Assembly: GCA_012837965.1 (NCBI GenBank)
Contig: DUQF01000044.1
Span: 1-50,410, forward strand
Source of the DNA: Clostridiales bacterium
GTDB lineage: Bacteria; Bacillota; Clostridia; Christensenellales; Aristaeellaceae
Reading direction: 5' to 3'
Length of the DNA: 50,410 nucleotides
Positions 1 through 7,973 of the stretch are shown one piece after another. Every line of letters begins with the position of its first letter. Within the stretch, counting starts at the first letter, position 1. The notes beneath the pieces were generated by a model that had not been told where the DNA came from, ran no database searches, and was given only the letters and a program-made list of their open reading frames with translations. Made by a program: the position numbers and the translations under genes.

Positions 1-505
1 CCGTTCTGGTCATTCGTTCTACACGGGTACTGTACCGCTTTTGACCTTCCATCACAACCGCATCGATCAGGTCGCTGACCGACATATCCAATTTGGGAAT
101 GCGATCAATCCGTTCGGTATCTCCCGAAGGCAGGTTGCGGCTTCCATTCACAAATACATCTATCATTTCCCGCAGATACAGAAACTCATCCACCTTGGCG
201 GTAATGCTCATCATATAGCGAATGTCTCCCCTCTCATCCTTAAAAAAAAACGTAGAGGAACGAAGCTTGTGAAGCTGGGGAGATAGGGACTTATAGTTCA
301 CAACAAAGGGTAAAGAACGCATCTCCTTATTTTCCAAGAAAAATTTTTCGTCTCCGCTTATCGGTTCCCCCACCTTGAAAGAATCGTCAATTGGGTTTTC
401 AACAAGCAAATAATGCTCGGTATCGCTAACGGTTATCTGCATCAACTTGCCTAGGGTTTTGGCAAGCATACTTGCAAAGGATATCACTATTTCAATCAAT
501 TCCAT
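1..505 (-). CDS. PAS-domain (YheO/DauR-like) transcriptional regulator, N-terminal part, cut by window edge
   Basis: An open frame runs leftward from ATG at 505 off the window edge, giving about 168 residues without a stop. The start is fixed by TAAGGAG at 514-520, nine bases upstream. The protein begins MELIEIVISFASMLAKTLGK and carries a region (RSSTFFFKDERGDIRYMM) and a segment (LDMSVSDLIDAVV) that resemble the YheO-like PAS domain. In that family the DNA-binding helix-turn-helix lies at the C-terminus, which would be outside the window, so DNA binding is not seen directly. The gene lies downstream of tryptophanase on the same strand, so I infer it senses a small molecule and controls that gene. 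The gene is certain as a coding frame. The family is likely but rests on the N-terminal half only. Confidence 0.65.
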   Translation of the reverse strand, partial: MELIEIVISFASMLAKTLGKLMQITVSDTEHYLLVENPIDDSFKVGEPISGDEKFFLENKEMRSLPFVVNYKSLSPQLHKLRSSTFFFKDERGDIRYMMSITAKVDEFLYLREMIDVFVNGSRNLPSGDTERIDRIPKLDMSVSDLIDAVVMEGQKRYSTRVERMTRT

Positions 506-583
506 TAAATTACGCTCCTTACTTCATCGCTATACATTTCTATACTACTATACTCGCTTTGTAGGAAAGAACGCAAGATGCGT

Positions 584-626
584 CGGCGGTTTCTACAAAA
601 TCCTCGCAGAAACCGCCGATTTTTTT
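584..626 (+). terminator. Hairpin between tryptophanase and PAS regulator
   Basis: An 11-bp perfect stem (CGGCGGTTTCT, 584-594, with its complement at 609-619) is followed by a T run at 620-626 on the plus strand. Read on plus it has the shape of an intrinsic terminator. Both neighbouring genes are read on minus, where the stem lacks a U tail, so there it would act at most as a pause or mRNA-stabilising hairpin downstream of tryptophanase. Confidence 0.5.
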
Positions 627-634
627 GTTGAAAA

Positions 635-2017
635 TTATAATAGTTCAAACCCTGCTGTGAAGTGACGAAGCGACGTGATCGGTCCTTCATACACCAAACG
701 CATACCCTTATACGTATCACGTTTCTGATAAATATCTCCCAAAGCTTGCGCAATCACGTCCAAATGATTGTTGGTATACACGCGACGGGACACACAAATA
801 CGCATCGTCTCCAGCTCTGGCCAGATATCTTCCCCTGTTACGGGATCTTTTTTCCCAAATGCGCAGGCCCCAATTTCTACCGCTCGCACACCTGCTTCCT
901 CATAAAGAGCGACAACGAGGCGCTGACTTGGGAATTCGTGTTGTGGAATCTGCGGGAAAAACTTTCTCCCGTCCACATAGACGCCGTGTCCGCCCGTCGG
1001 TTCGATAATCGGTACACCTTTTTCCTTCAACTTGTCGCCAAGATATTTCACTTGATTGATACGATACTCCAGATACGCCAAATCGGTTACTTCCTGCAAA
1101 CCCACAGCCAGCGCGTCCATGTCGCGGCCACTCATGCCGCCATAGGTGATAAAGCCCTCGTGAACAATGGCCAGCTGATTGGCACGGTGATAGATATTCT
1201 CGTTGCGCGTTACAAACAAACCGCCAATGTTAACCAAGCCATCTTTTTTGCTGGACATGGTAGCGGTTTCAACATAAGAGAACATTTCCCTTGTGATTTC
1301 CTTGATTGGCGTATTTTCGTAACCAGCTTCACGCGTTCGGATAAAATAGGCGTTTTCGGCCAGTCGCGCACTGTCCATAATCACCGGAATGCCATACTGG
1401 GCCGCCAGTTTGCTTGTTTCACGAATATTTTCCATCGACACAGGCTGGCCGCCGTTGTTGTTGCAGGTTACGGTAATGATGATACAGCAGACCTTCTCCG
1501 CTTCCGTTTCCAGCATTTTTGCCAGGCGCGGAATATCGATATTTCCCTTGAAGGGATGATAGTCCTGGTTCGCTTTCTGTCCCTCCATGATACAAAAATC
1601 CAGCGGAATGCAGCCCATGACCTCCGCATTGCCACGGAACGTATCAAAGTGCATGTTTCCAATAGCATACATGCCCGGCTTTGCATATATGCTGGCCATG
1701 ATGTAATCCGCAGCGCGTCCTTGGTGGGTCGGTTGTACATAGGGCATGCCAAATATCTCCTGCGCGGAAGCCTCCAGGCGGTAGAAACTGCGGCTGCCGG
1801 CGTAGGATTCATCACCAAGCATCATGGCACTCCACTGCTCTTGGCTCATCGCGCTGGTGCCAGAATCGGTAATGCAGTCTACATATACATCTTCCGCACG
1901 CAGACGGAATGAGTTGTACTGCGCTTTCTTTAGGCATTCCTGCCGATAGGCCTTGGTTGTTTTCTTGATAGGCTCCACCATTTTGATGCGGAACGGCTCA
2001 GCGGTCATATACTTCAT
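635..2017 (-). CDS. tnaA: Tryptophanase (tryptophan indole-lyase)
   Basis: This PLP enzyme splits L-tryptophan into indole, pyruvate and ammonia in the cytosol. The 460 residues match the beta-eliminating lyase family at full length. The PLP lysine lies in SSKKDGLVNIGG, and PTHQGR and DSARLAENAYFI are conserved. Two specificity positions argue against the sister enzyme tyrosine phenol-lyase. The tryptophanase aspartate is present in NMHFDTFRG, where TPL has a threonine, and the TPL arginine of MERG is replaced by isoleucine in VRAVEIG. Some stretches (SGRDMDALAVGL) nevertheless look TPL-like. The start MKYMTAEPFRIK is preceded by GGAGGG. The gene is divergent from the peptide transporter operon and upstream of a PAS regulator, which fits an amino-acid-fermenting lifestyle. 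No TnaC leader peptide was recognised upstream. Confidence 0.85.
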   Translation of the reverse strand: MKYMTAEPFRIKMVEPIKKTTKAYRQECLKKAQYNSFRLRAEDVYVDCITDSGTSAMSQEQWSAMMLGDESYAGSRSFYRLEASAQEIFGMPYVQPTHQGRAADYIMASIYAKPGMYAIGNMHFDTFRGNAEVMGCIPLDFCIMEGQKANQDYHPFKGNIDIPRLAKMLETEAEKVCCIIITVTCNNNGGQPVSMENIRETSKLAAQYGIPVIMDSARLAENAYFIRTREAGYENTPIKEITREMFSYVETATMSSKKDGLVNIGGLFVTRNENIYHRANQLAIVHEGFITYGGMSGRDMDALAVGLQEVTDLAYLEYRINQVKYLGDKLKEKGVPIIEPTGGHGVYVDGRKFFPQIPQHEFPSQRLVVALYEEAGVRAVEIGACAFGKKDPVTGEDIWPELETMRICVSRRVYTNNHLDVIAQALGDIYQKRDTYKGMRLVYEGPITSLRHFTAGFELL

Positions 2018-2059
2018 TGATTTTCCCTCCGTTTTTATATATTAAAAGCTTTCAATGCA

Positions 2060-2089
2060 AATATATCAGAACTTCCATAATTTTGTCAA
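2060..2089 (-). promoter_or_regulatory. Candidate sigma70 promoter for tryptophanase
   Basis: On the minus strand TTGACA (2084-2089) is followed after 18 bases by TATATT (2060-2065), about 40 bases upstream of the tryptophanase start. The hexamers are near consensus in an AT-rich divergent intergenic region. Confidence 0.55.
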
Positions 2090-2153
2090 CATAATTATTT
2101 TTTATAATCATAACAAATTTTGGTATCTTTGATAAAAAATTTTCGAAATTCTA

Positions 2154-2182
2154 TTGACAACGAATTAGACCTTTGCTATATT
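2154..2182 (+). promoter_or_regulatory. Strong candidate sigma70 promoter for the peptide transporter operon
   Basis: A consensus TTGACA (2154-2159) is followed after 17 bases by TATATT (2177-2182), with an extended -10 TG at 2174-2175. It lies about 90 bases upstream of the first permease gene. The untranslated stretch in between contains two direct TTACAA copies near 2195-2211, which could be a regulator site, though this is weak. Confidence 0.7.
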
Positions 2183-2274
2183 ATCAATAAGCTATTTACA
2201 AGCACGTTACAAATCAGTCATTTTTTTACAGGTTATACCACGATTGAATCTATATGGAAGGCGGGGGTAAAGGA

Positions 2275-3192
2275 GTGCTGAAATACACTATAAAACGCTT
2301 CTTATCGATGATTCTGACACTGTTCATGATCGCAACACTGACGTTTTTCCTAATGAACGCGGTTCCGGGCGATCCATTTTCGCTGGATAGGGATACGCCC
2401 AAGGTCATTCGAGACGCTCTAAACCAAAAGTATGGGCTGGACCGCCCGGTCTTTGAACGCTATTTAACCTATATGGGCCAATTGCTAAAGGGAGATTTTG
2501 GAATGAGCATGAGGCTGAAAGGCCAGTCCGTTGTCGGCAGGGTTACCAAAACCATGCCTGTGTCCGCAGTGGTAGGCCTTGGAGGCGTGTTGGTCGGTGT
2601 TGTTATCGGCGTGCTGTTTGGAATCATCGCAGCGTTAAAAAACGGAAAAACTTTCGACTATTTTGTTATCATCGCCGCTATTCTGGGGGTCAGCATCCCC
2701 AACTTTGTCTTTGCGACACTGTTTCAAAGGCTGTTTGCGGTGGACTTGCGCTGGTTACCTGTTGCCGGATACAAGGGTTTCACTTACCTAATCCTTCCCA
2801 TTATGGCGGCAGCCATGCAGAATATCGCTTTCTATGCGCGCATGCTACGCTCCAGCATGTTGGACGTTCTGCACCAGGACTATATTCTAACAGCAAAAAG
2901 CAAAGGACTTTCACGAAAAAGTATTATTCTAAAGCATGTATTGCGAAATAGCCTGCTACCTTTGGTTACTTCCTTTGGCCCTATGCTGGCCGGAGTTCTA
3001 ACAGGAAACTTCGTCATAGAAAAAATCTACAACATTCCCGGTATCGGACAGGCCATGATCATGGCAATCCAGGGATCCGACTATATGATGATTATGGGAT
3101 TAACCATTATGTTCAGTTTCATCACCGTTTTCATGTATTTTGTCGTTGATATCCTCTATGGGATTGTTGATCCCCGTATTCGCATCCGTTAA
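2275..3192 (+). CDS. Peptide/nickel ABC transporter permease, DppB/OppB type
   Basis: This is the first of two membrane subunits of an Opp/Dpp-type importer. About 305 residues with an N-terminal membrane helix (ending TLTFFLMNAVPGDPF) and several further helices match the BPD_transp_1 family. The cytoplasmic coupling loop is TAKSKGLSRKSIILKHVLRN, the contact point for the ATPases. I chose GTG at 2275 (protein VLKYTIKRFLS) because the purine-rich GGCGGGGG lies just upstream. The ATG at 2254 in the same frame would add a non-homologous MEGGGKG and has no good ribosome site. It is followed after 13 bases by the partner permease. Substrate is inferred as peptide from the downstream peptidases. 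Confidence 0.9.
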   Translation: MLKYTIKRFLSMILTLFMIATLTFFLMNAVPGDPFSLDRDTPKVIRDALNQKYGLDRPVFERYLTYMGQLLKGDFGMSMRLKGQSVVGRVTKTMPVSAVVGLGGVLVGVVIGVLFGIIAALKNGKTFDYFVIIAAILGVSIPNFVFATLFQRLFAVDLRWLPVAGYKGFTYLILPIMAAAMQNIAFYARMLRSSMLDVLHQDYILTAKSKGLSRKSIILKHVLRNSLLPLVTSFGPMLAGVLTGNFVIEKIYNIPGIGQAMIMAIQGSDYMMIMGLTIMFSFITVFMYFVVDILYGIVDPRIRIR

Positions 3193-3205
3193 TAGGAGAA
3201 AACAT

Positions 3206-4150
3206 ATGCAATCTAAAACGACCTGCAAAAATAACACAAACATCACGCCCGATCTGTTCACCTTTATTGAACCGGGCACGATGGATGCCGACCTGCTGAC
3301 CCGACCTTCACTTAGCTATTGGAAGGACGCCATGCGGCGGTATCGAAAAAACAAGGTGGCCATGGCTGCCACCCTGATTCTTGCCATCATTGTTTTGCTG
3401 GCCATTTTTGCGCCGATACTAAGCCCATTTACCTTTGATGAAAACAATTGGAGCATTTCCAATCAAGGGCCGACTCGCGAACACCCATTTGGTACGGACA
3501 ATCTCGGACGCGACCTTTGGGTACGCTGTTGGGAAGGCGCCCGTGTTAGTTTGTCCATCGGCGTGTTGGTTGCGCTGGTCAATGCAACACTGGGCATCCT
3601 CTACGGCGGTATTTCCGGCTTTGTCGGTGGCCGCACTGACCTGATCATGATGCGCATTTGTGAAGTCATAGGCGCTGTCCCTCAAATGCTTTGGGTCACA
3701 CTTCTTGTAATTGTTCTAAAACCCGGTTTTCTTCCCATTATCCTTGCGTTATCCGCAACCGGATGGATCGGTATGGCGCGTTTGTTCCGTGGTCAGGTTT
3801 TCTCGATTAAAGAGTCGGAATTTGTAATGGCAAGCCGATGCCTTGGCACAGGCAAGCTCTGGATTATTTTTAAACATTTGGTTCCTAACGCAATTAGCCC
3901 CATCTTAACCAGCATGGCCTTTGCCATCCCTGGCGCCATTTTCGCAGAAGCGTTTCTTAGCTACATCGGCTTAGGATTACCCCTTCCATTGGCCAGCTGG
4001 GGCAATCTTTCCAGTAATGGCGCAAACGTATTCCTGACCTATCCGTATCAGTTGATTTTCCCGTCCATTCTTATCTGCATTACGATGCTGTGTTTCACCT
4101 TAATCGGCGATGCGCTAAGAGACGCCTTGGACCCGAGAATGAGAAAGTGA
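3206..4150 (+). CDS. Peptide/nickel ABC transporter permease, DppC/OppC type
   Basis: This is the second membrane subunit of the importer. The 314 residues start with a cytosolic tail of about 50 residues, then YRKNKVAMAATLILAIIVL opens the first membrane helix, as in the OppC N-terminal domain. The motif FGTDNLGRDLWVR and the coupling loop VMASRCLGTGKLWIIFKHL are typical of DppC/OppC. The start ATG at 3206 follows AGGAG at 3194-3198. A longer frame beginning at 3140 overlaps the upstream permease and lacks homology in its extra part. The gene sits between the DppB-like permease and the two ATPases, the standard order of this transporter class. Confidence 0.9.
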   Translation: MQSKTTCKNNTNITPDLFTFIEPGTMDADLLTRPSLSYWKDAMRRYRKNKVAMAATLILAIIVLLAIFAPILSPFTFDENNWSISNQGPTREHPFGTDNLGRDLWVRCWEGARVSLSIGVLVALVNATLGILYGGISGFVGGRTDLIMMRICEVIGAVPQMLWVTLLVIVLKPGFLPIILALSATGWIGMARLFRGQVFSIKESEFVMASRCLGTGKLWIIFKHLVPNAISPILTSMAFAIPGAIFAEAFLSYIGLGLPLPLASWGNLSSNGANVFLTYPYQLIFPSILICITMLCFTLIGDALRDALDPRMRK

Positions 4151-4160
4151 GATGGTTTGA

Positions 4161-5192
4161 ATGAGTACGGAATCTATTCTTCGAATTGAAAACCTGCGGT
4201 TTTCCTTTATGACCTATGCAGGTGAAATACAGGCAGTTCGTGGCATCTCCTTAGAGGTAAAAGCGGGAGAGGTGCTTGGGCTTGTTGGCGAATCAGGCTG
4301 CGGAAAAAGCGTAGCCTGCAAATCGATCCTGCGGTTAAACCCGGAAGACAACGGCGTGTATCTCCCCGGCAGTCGCATTCTCTTTGAGGGAAAAGACGTG
4401 CTGACCATGTCAGAACGTGAACTGCTGCGTCTAAGAGCAAATGATATCCGTATGGTGTTTCAGGATCCGATGACCAGTCTAAACCCTACCATGAAGGTGG
4501 GTAAACAGATTGCGGAAGGAATTCTCAATGCCTTCCCAAAAATGAAACGACGGGAGGCAAAGGAATTAGCCATTGAAACGCTTCGTGATACCGGCATTCC
4601 CAATGCAGAGAAGCGCTATGAACAGTATCCTCATCAGTTTTCGGGCGGTATGCGGCAACGCGCAATGATCGCATTGGCCTTGGCCGTCAAACCGAAATTG
4701 TTAATCTGCGACGAACCCACCACCGCACTGGACGTAACACTTCAAGCGCAGATATTAGATATGCTGCGTTCCCTTCAGGCAAAGTATCAAACTGCCATCA
4801 TCTTTATCACACACGACTTGGGTGTCGTGGCCAATATCGCAGACCATATAGCGGTGATGTACGCCGGCAAAATCATGGAATACGGTAATGGACAAGATAT
4901 TTTTTATGATCCTAAACATCCTTATACTTGGGGTGTTTTACAGTCCGTACCCCCCATAGATGCCGATACTTCCGTGCCGCTTGTCCCCATTTCCGGTTCC
5001 CCTCCAGACCTTTTTAAGCCGCCCATCGGCTGTCCGTTCACGGCGCGATGCCCACACGCAATGGAGGTGTGCCGACAACACTATCCCTCCCCTCAGCAGG
5101 CGAGCGAACGACACATTGTCACCTGCTGGCTCTACCATGCATACGCTCCGCATGTTATCAACCCCATTACAAACGAGGAGGCGGTATTATGA
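4161..5192 (+). CDS. Oligopeptide ABC transporter ATP-binding protein, DppD/OppD type
   Basis: This is one of the two ATPases that power the peptide importer on the inner face of the membrane. Its 343 residues contain Walker A GESGCGKS (about residues 43-50), Q-loop MVFQDPMTSLNP, ABC signature FSGGMRQR, Walker B LLICDEPTTALD and the switch histidine in FITHDLGVV. The C-terminal oligopeptide-transporter extension carries the usual cysteine pattern CPFTARCPHAMEVC. The start ATG lies 10 bases after the permease stop, with only a weak purine stretch in front, so translation is probably coupled. The stop codon overlaps the start of the next ATPase as ATGA. Confidence 0.92.
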   Translation: MSTESILRIENLRFSFMTYAGEIQAVRGISLEVKAGEVLGLVGESGCGKSVACKSILRLNPEDNGVYLPGSRILFEGKDVLTMSERELLRLRANDIRMVFQDPMTSLNPTMKVGKQIAEGILNAFPKMKRREAKELAIETLRDTGIPNAEKRYEQYPHQFSGGMRQRAMIALALAVKPKLLICDEPTTALDVTLQAQILDMLRSLQAKYQTAIIFITHDLGVVANIADHIAVMYAGKIMEYGNGQDIFYDPKHPYTWGVLQSVPPIDADTSVPLVPISGSPPDLFKPPIGCPFTARCPHAMEVCRQHYPSPQQASERHIVTCWLYHAYAPHVINPITNEEAVL

Positions 5193-6178
5193 GCCACCCC
5201 ATTCTTAAAGTGAACCACCTAAGCAAGCATTTTAGGATTGGCTATCATCAGCGTTTGGTCGCTGTCGATGACATCAGTTTTTCATTGAAAAAAGGTGATA
5301 CTCTGGGCATCGTCGGTGAATCAGGGTGCGGGAAAACCACGCTAGGCAGAACCATTATGCATATTTACGAACCGACCGAAGGCACCATCGAGATAGACGG
5401 TCAGTTGGTTGAAGCAAAAAACTCCAAACTGCGACAGGAAATGGCGCATAAAATTCAAATGGTGTTTCAAGACCCCTATGCATCTTTAAACCCAAGAATG
5501 ACTGTAGGCGATATTATCGGCGAGGGTTGGAACTACCGTCGGCAATACGAAAAAGCAGAGCGGAGAAGGCGTGTTGTTGAACTGCTTCATACCGTAGGTT
5601 TGAACGAAGAACACGCAAGCCGTTTCCCTCATGAGTTTTCCGGCGGTCAGCGACAGCGCATTGGCATTGCGCGCGCGCTTTCGATGGAGCCAGAGATTCT
5701 AATCTGTGATGAACCGATCAGCGCTTTGGACGTATCCATTCAGGCACAGGTAATGAACTTACTGCTTGATCTTCAGAGAGAGAAAAACCTGAGCTATTTA
5801 TTCATCGCCCACGACCTATCCATGGTTCGTTATATTTCCACCAATATAATGGTTATGTACCTGGGCTCCGAGGTTGAATTTGGACCAAGTGACCAAATTT
5901 ATCATAATGGCGTACATCCTTATACTGAGGCCCTCTTTTCCGCCATTGTTCTGCCGGACCCGGATTGCGATCGGCTAAGCCGCCGGATTATGCTGGAAGG
6001 TGAAACCCCATCGCCAATAAACGCCCCAAGCGGTTGCAAATTTAGTACTCGCTGCGCCTATGCGCAACCTATCTGTCACGAAAAAAAGCCGGAGCTCACC
6101 CAAGTGGCCGACAATCACTATTGCGCGTGCTTCTTTCCCCGGCTTGAACGCTTAGAACTTAATGGCCAAAGCCATTAA
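5189..6178 (+). CDS. Oligopeptide ABC transporter ATP-binding protein, DppF/OppF type
   Basis: This is the second ATPase of the importer, 329 residues. It has Walker A GESGCGKTT, Q-loop VFQDPYASLNPR, signature FSGGQRQR, Walker B LICDEPISALD and H-loop IAHDLSMVR, followed by the C-terminal CKFSTRCAYAQPIC cysteine segment. I place the start at ATG 5189 (MSHPILKVNH) because GAGGAGG lies just upstream (5175-5181) and the ATG overlaps the previous stop as ATGA. The open frame extends further upstream only inside the preceding gene. The heterodimer of this and the preceding gene fits a complete five-gene transporter. Confidence 0.92.
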   Translation: MSHPILKVNHLSKHFRIGYHQRLVAVDDISFSLKKGDTLGIVGESGCGKTTLGRTIMHIYEPTEGTIEIDGQLVEAKNSKLRQEMAHKIQMVFQDPYASLNPRMTVGDIIGEGWNYRRQYEKAERRRRVVELLHTVGLNEEHASRFPHEFSGGQRQRIGIARALSMEPEILICDEPISALDVSIQAQVMNLLLDLQREKNLSYLFIAHDLSMVRYISTNIMVMYLGSEVEFGPSDQIYHNGVHPYTEALFSAIVLPDPDCDRLSRRIMLEGETPSPINAPSGCKFSTRCAYAQPICHEKKPELTQVADNHYCACFFPRLERLELNGQSH

Positions 6179-6200
6179 AAATAGACGAGGAGGATTCTCT

Positions 6201-7898
6201 ATGAAAAGGCACTCTATTATCATCTGCTTGCTGATTGCAGCCATGCTGCTTGTATCAGTCACCGCATTTGCCGGAGACGGCAAGGTGTTCCGCACTGTGC
6301 TGGCAGGCAATCCAACCATTCTAGACCCCATCATGTTCCGCGACGCGAATGCCAACTCCATTATCGCCGCTACACATGAGCCTCTGCTTCGTTTCGATGA
6401 AACCGGTATGTCCTATGAGCCCGGTTTGGCGGAATCTGTCGAGCATAACGAAGACTGTTCTGTCTGGACCTTCACCCTGCGCGAAGGAATGCAATGGTCC
6501 GACGGTACCCCCATCACTGCTGAAGACGTTGTGTATTCCTTCCAAAGGGCACTGCACCCTGAAATGGGTTCACCCAACGTCAATGACTTCTTTATCATCA
6601 AAAACGCTCGCAAGATCTACGAAAGCCGCACAGAAGCCCCTGATGCTGCCCCTATTGAGGACATCCCTTATGAGGAGATGGGCGTCAAGGCCATTGCTGA
6701 AAACAAGATCGAATTTTCACTTGAGCAGCCGACCGAATACTTTATTGACTATATTCGTACTGCTGTGTTTTCTCCGGTTCAGAAAAAAGCCGCCGAAGAG
6801 TTTGGTGAACTGTATGGAACCGATGCCGACAGGATTGTATGCTCCGGCCCGTTTGTTCTGAGCAGCTGGGAACAGGAAATATCCCTGACCTTGGAGAAAA
6901 ACGATTTGTATTGGGATAAGGACAACGTAAAAGTGGATGTTGTCGAAGTAAACTTAGTCAAAGACAGCAATACTGTCATGAGCCTGTACGATACCGAAGC
7001 AATCGACTTCATGGTAATCAGCCAGGAAATCGCAAACTCCGGAAAATATCCCAACGTCAAAGAAATTCGCAAACTCTCCACCCAGATCATCCAGTTCAAT
7101 AGCCACGAAAAAATCGATGGCGTAGAATTCAACTACTTCCAGAACGCAAAAATCCGTGAAGCGCTAGGCCTCACCTTTGACCGCGTTGCCTTTGTCAATG
7201 ACGTTATCAAACAGCCCAAGGGCGCTGCATATGGTATAGTACCGTACGGAATGCGTGGTGAAGATGGCGGAGATTTCCGCGAACAACAGGGTGACCTAGT
7301 GTTTGATATGAGCAACTTCAAGGGCGGAGAAATCGACGGTAAGACCTACCCCGCCGGCAAGGAAGGAGCTATCGCCCGTGCCAAGGACCTGTTTGAACAG
7401 GGTCTCGCTGAATGCGGTCGCACAAAAGAACAATTCGAAAAAGAAGCGGAATTTGTGCTGCCCAACTTCCCCGGCACCATCACCAACTGCGAAGCGATGC
7501 AGGCCATGTGGAAACAATATCTGGGCGTGAACGTCCTGATGAAGCCGCTGGAAATGGCTAACCTAATGCCTTATATCCTCTCCGGCACCTATCAGGCATT
7601 AATCGGCGGCGGTCCGTCCGGTTCTACCTACGACCCCGGCGAGTTCCTCGGCTTCATCTACAACGAGAGGCAGTGGGAAAACCCCGAATACATCGAGCTT
7701 TGGGAAAAAATCCTGAAATCAACCGGAAATGAGCGGATGCAGATGATTAAACAGGCTGAGAAGATGGCCTGCGACGCATACCTCTACATCCCCACAACCT
7801 TTAGGTACACCAACTATGTCCTTCGCGAAAACGTAAGCGGGCTCAGACAGTTCAGTGTCGGCCTAGAATACGACTACAAGTATGTCGAAATAAAATAA
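6201..7898 (+). CDS. Extracellular solute-binding protein, family 5 (peptide type)
   Basis: This is the binding protein that delivers substrate to the permeases. The 565 residues begin with a signal peptide (MKRHSIIICLLIAAMLLVSV, cleavage probably near TAFAGDG). No cysteine follows the hydrophobic stretch, so it is not an obvious lipoprotein. The mature part shows the family 5 hallmarks: NPTILDPIMFRDANANSI, WTFTLREGMQWSDGTPITAEDVVYSF and LGLTFDRVAFV. The start at 6201 is supported by GAGGAGG at 6186-6192. The binding protein is the last gene of the transporter set, and a strong hairpin follows its stop. The peptidase genes downstream suggest peptide cargo. Family membership is firm and substrate is inferred. 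Confidence 0.92.
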   Translation: MKRHSIIICLLIAAMLLVSVTAFAGDGKVFRTVLAGNPTILDPIMFRDANANSIIAATHEPLLRFDETGMSYEPGLAESVEHNEDCSVWTFTLREGMQWSDGTPITAEDVVYSFQRALHPEMGSPNVNDFFIIKNARKIYESRTEAPDAAPIEDIPYEEMGVKAIAENKIEFSLEQPTEYFIDYIRTAVFSPVQKKAAEEFGELYGTDADRIVCSGPFVLSSWEQEISLTLEKNDLYWDKDNVKVDVVEVNLVKDSNTVMSLYDTEAIDFMVISQEIANSGKYPNVKEIRKLSTQIIQFNSHEKIDGVEFNYFQNAKIREALGLTFDRVAFVNDVIKQPKGAAYGIVPYGMRGEDGGDFREQQGDLVFDMSNFKGGEIDGKTYPAGKEGAIARAKDLFEQGLAECGRTKEQFEKEAEFVLPNFPGTITNCEAMQAMWKQYLGVNVLMKPLEMANLMPYILSGTYQALIGGGPSGSTYDPGEFLGFIYNERQWENPEYIELWEKILKSTGNERMQMIKQAEKMACDAYLYIPTTFRYTNYVLRENVSGLRQFSVGLEYDYKYVEIK

Positions 7899-7906
7899 AA
7901 CAACAT

Positions 7907-7936
7907 GGGGAACGGGCAATACTTTGCCCGTTCCCC
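7907..7936 (+). terminator. Strong hairpin after the solute-binding protein gene
   Basis: A 13-bp perfect stem (GGGGAACGGGCAA at 7907-7919, complement at 7924-7936) encloses a 4-base loop. No clear U run follows, and the next gene starts 37 bases later. It is probably a partial terminator or a 3'-end stabiliser that lets the binding protein be made in excess over the downstream enzymes. Confidence 0.6.
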
Positions 7937-7973
7937 CCAACTTGCTTGATTCTTGCTTAATTGAGGAAAGGCG

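Noticed and set aside
662-1912. Long plus-strand frame opposite tryptophanase
   Set aside because: It mirrors a conserved gene, has no recognisable domain and no ribosome site.
635-2017. Tyrosine phenol-lyase
   Set aside because: Some stretches look like it, but two specificity positions carry the tryptophanase residues (Asp in HFDTFRG, Ile in VEIG).
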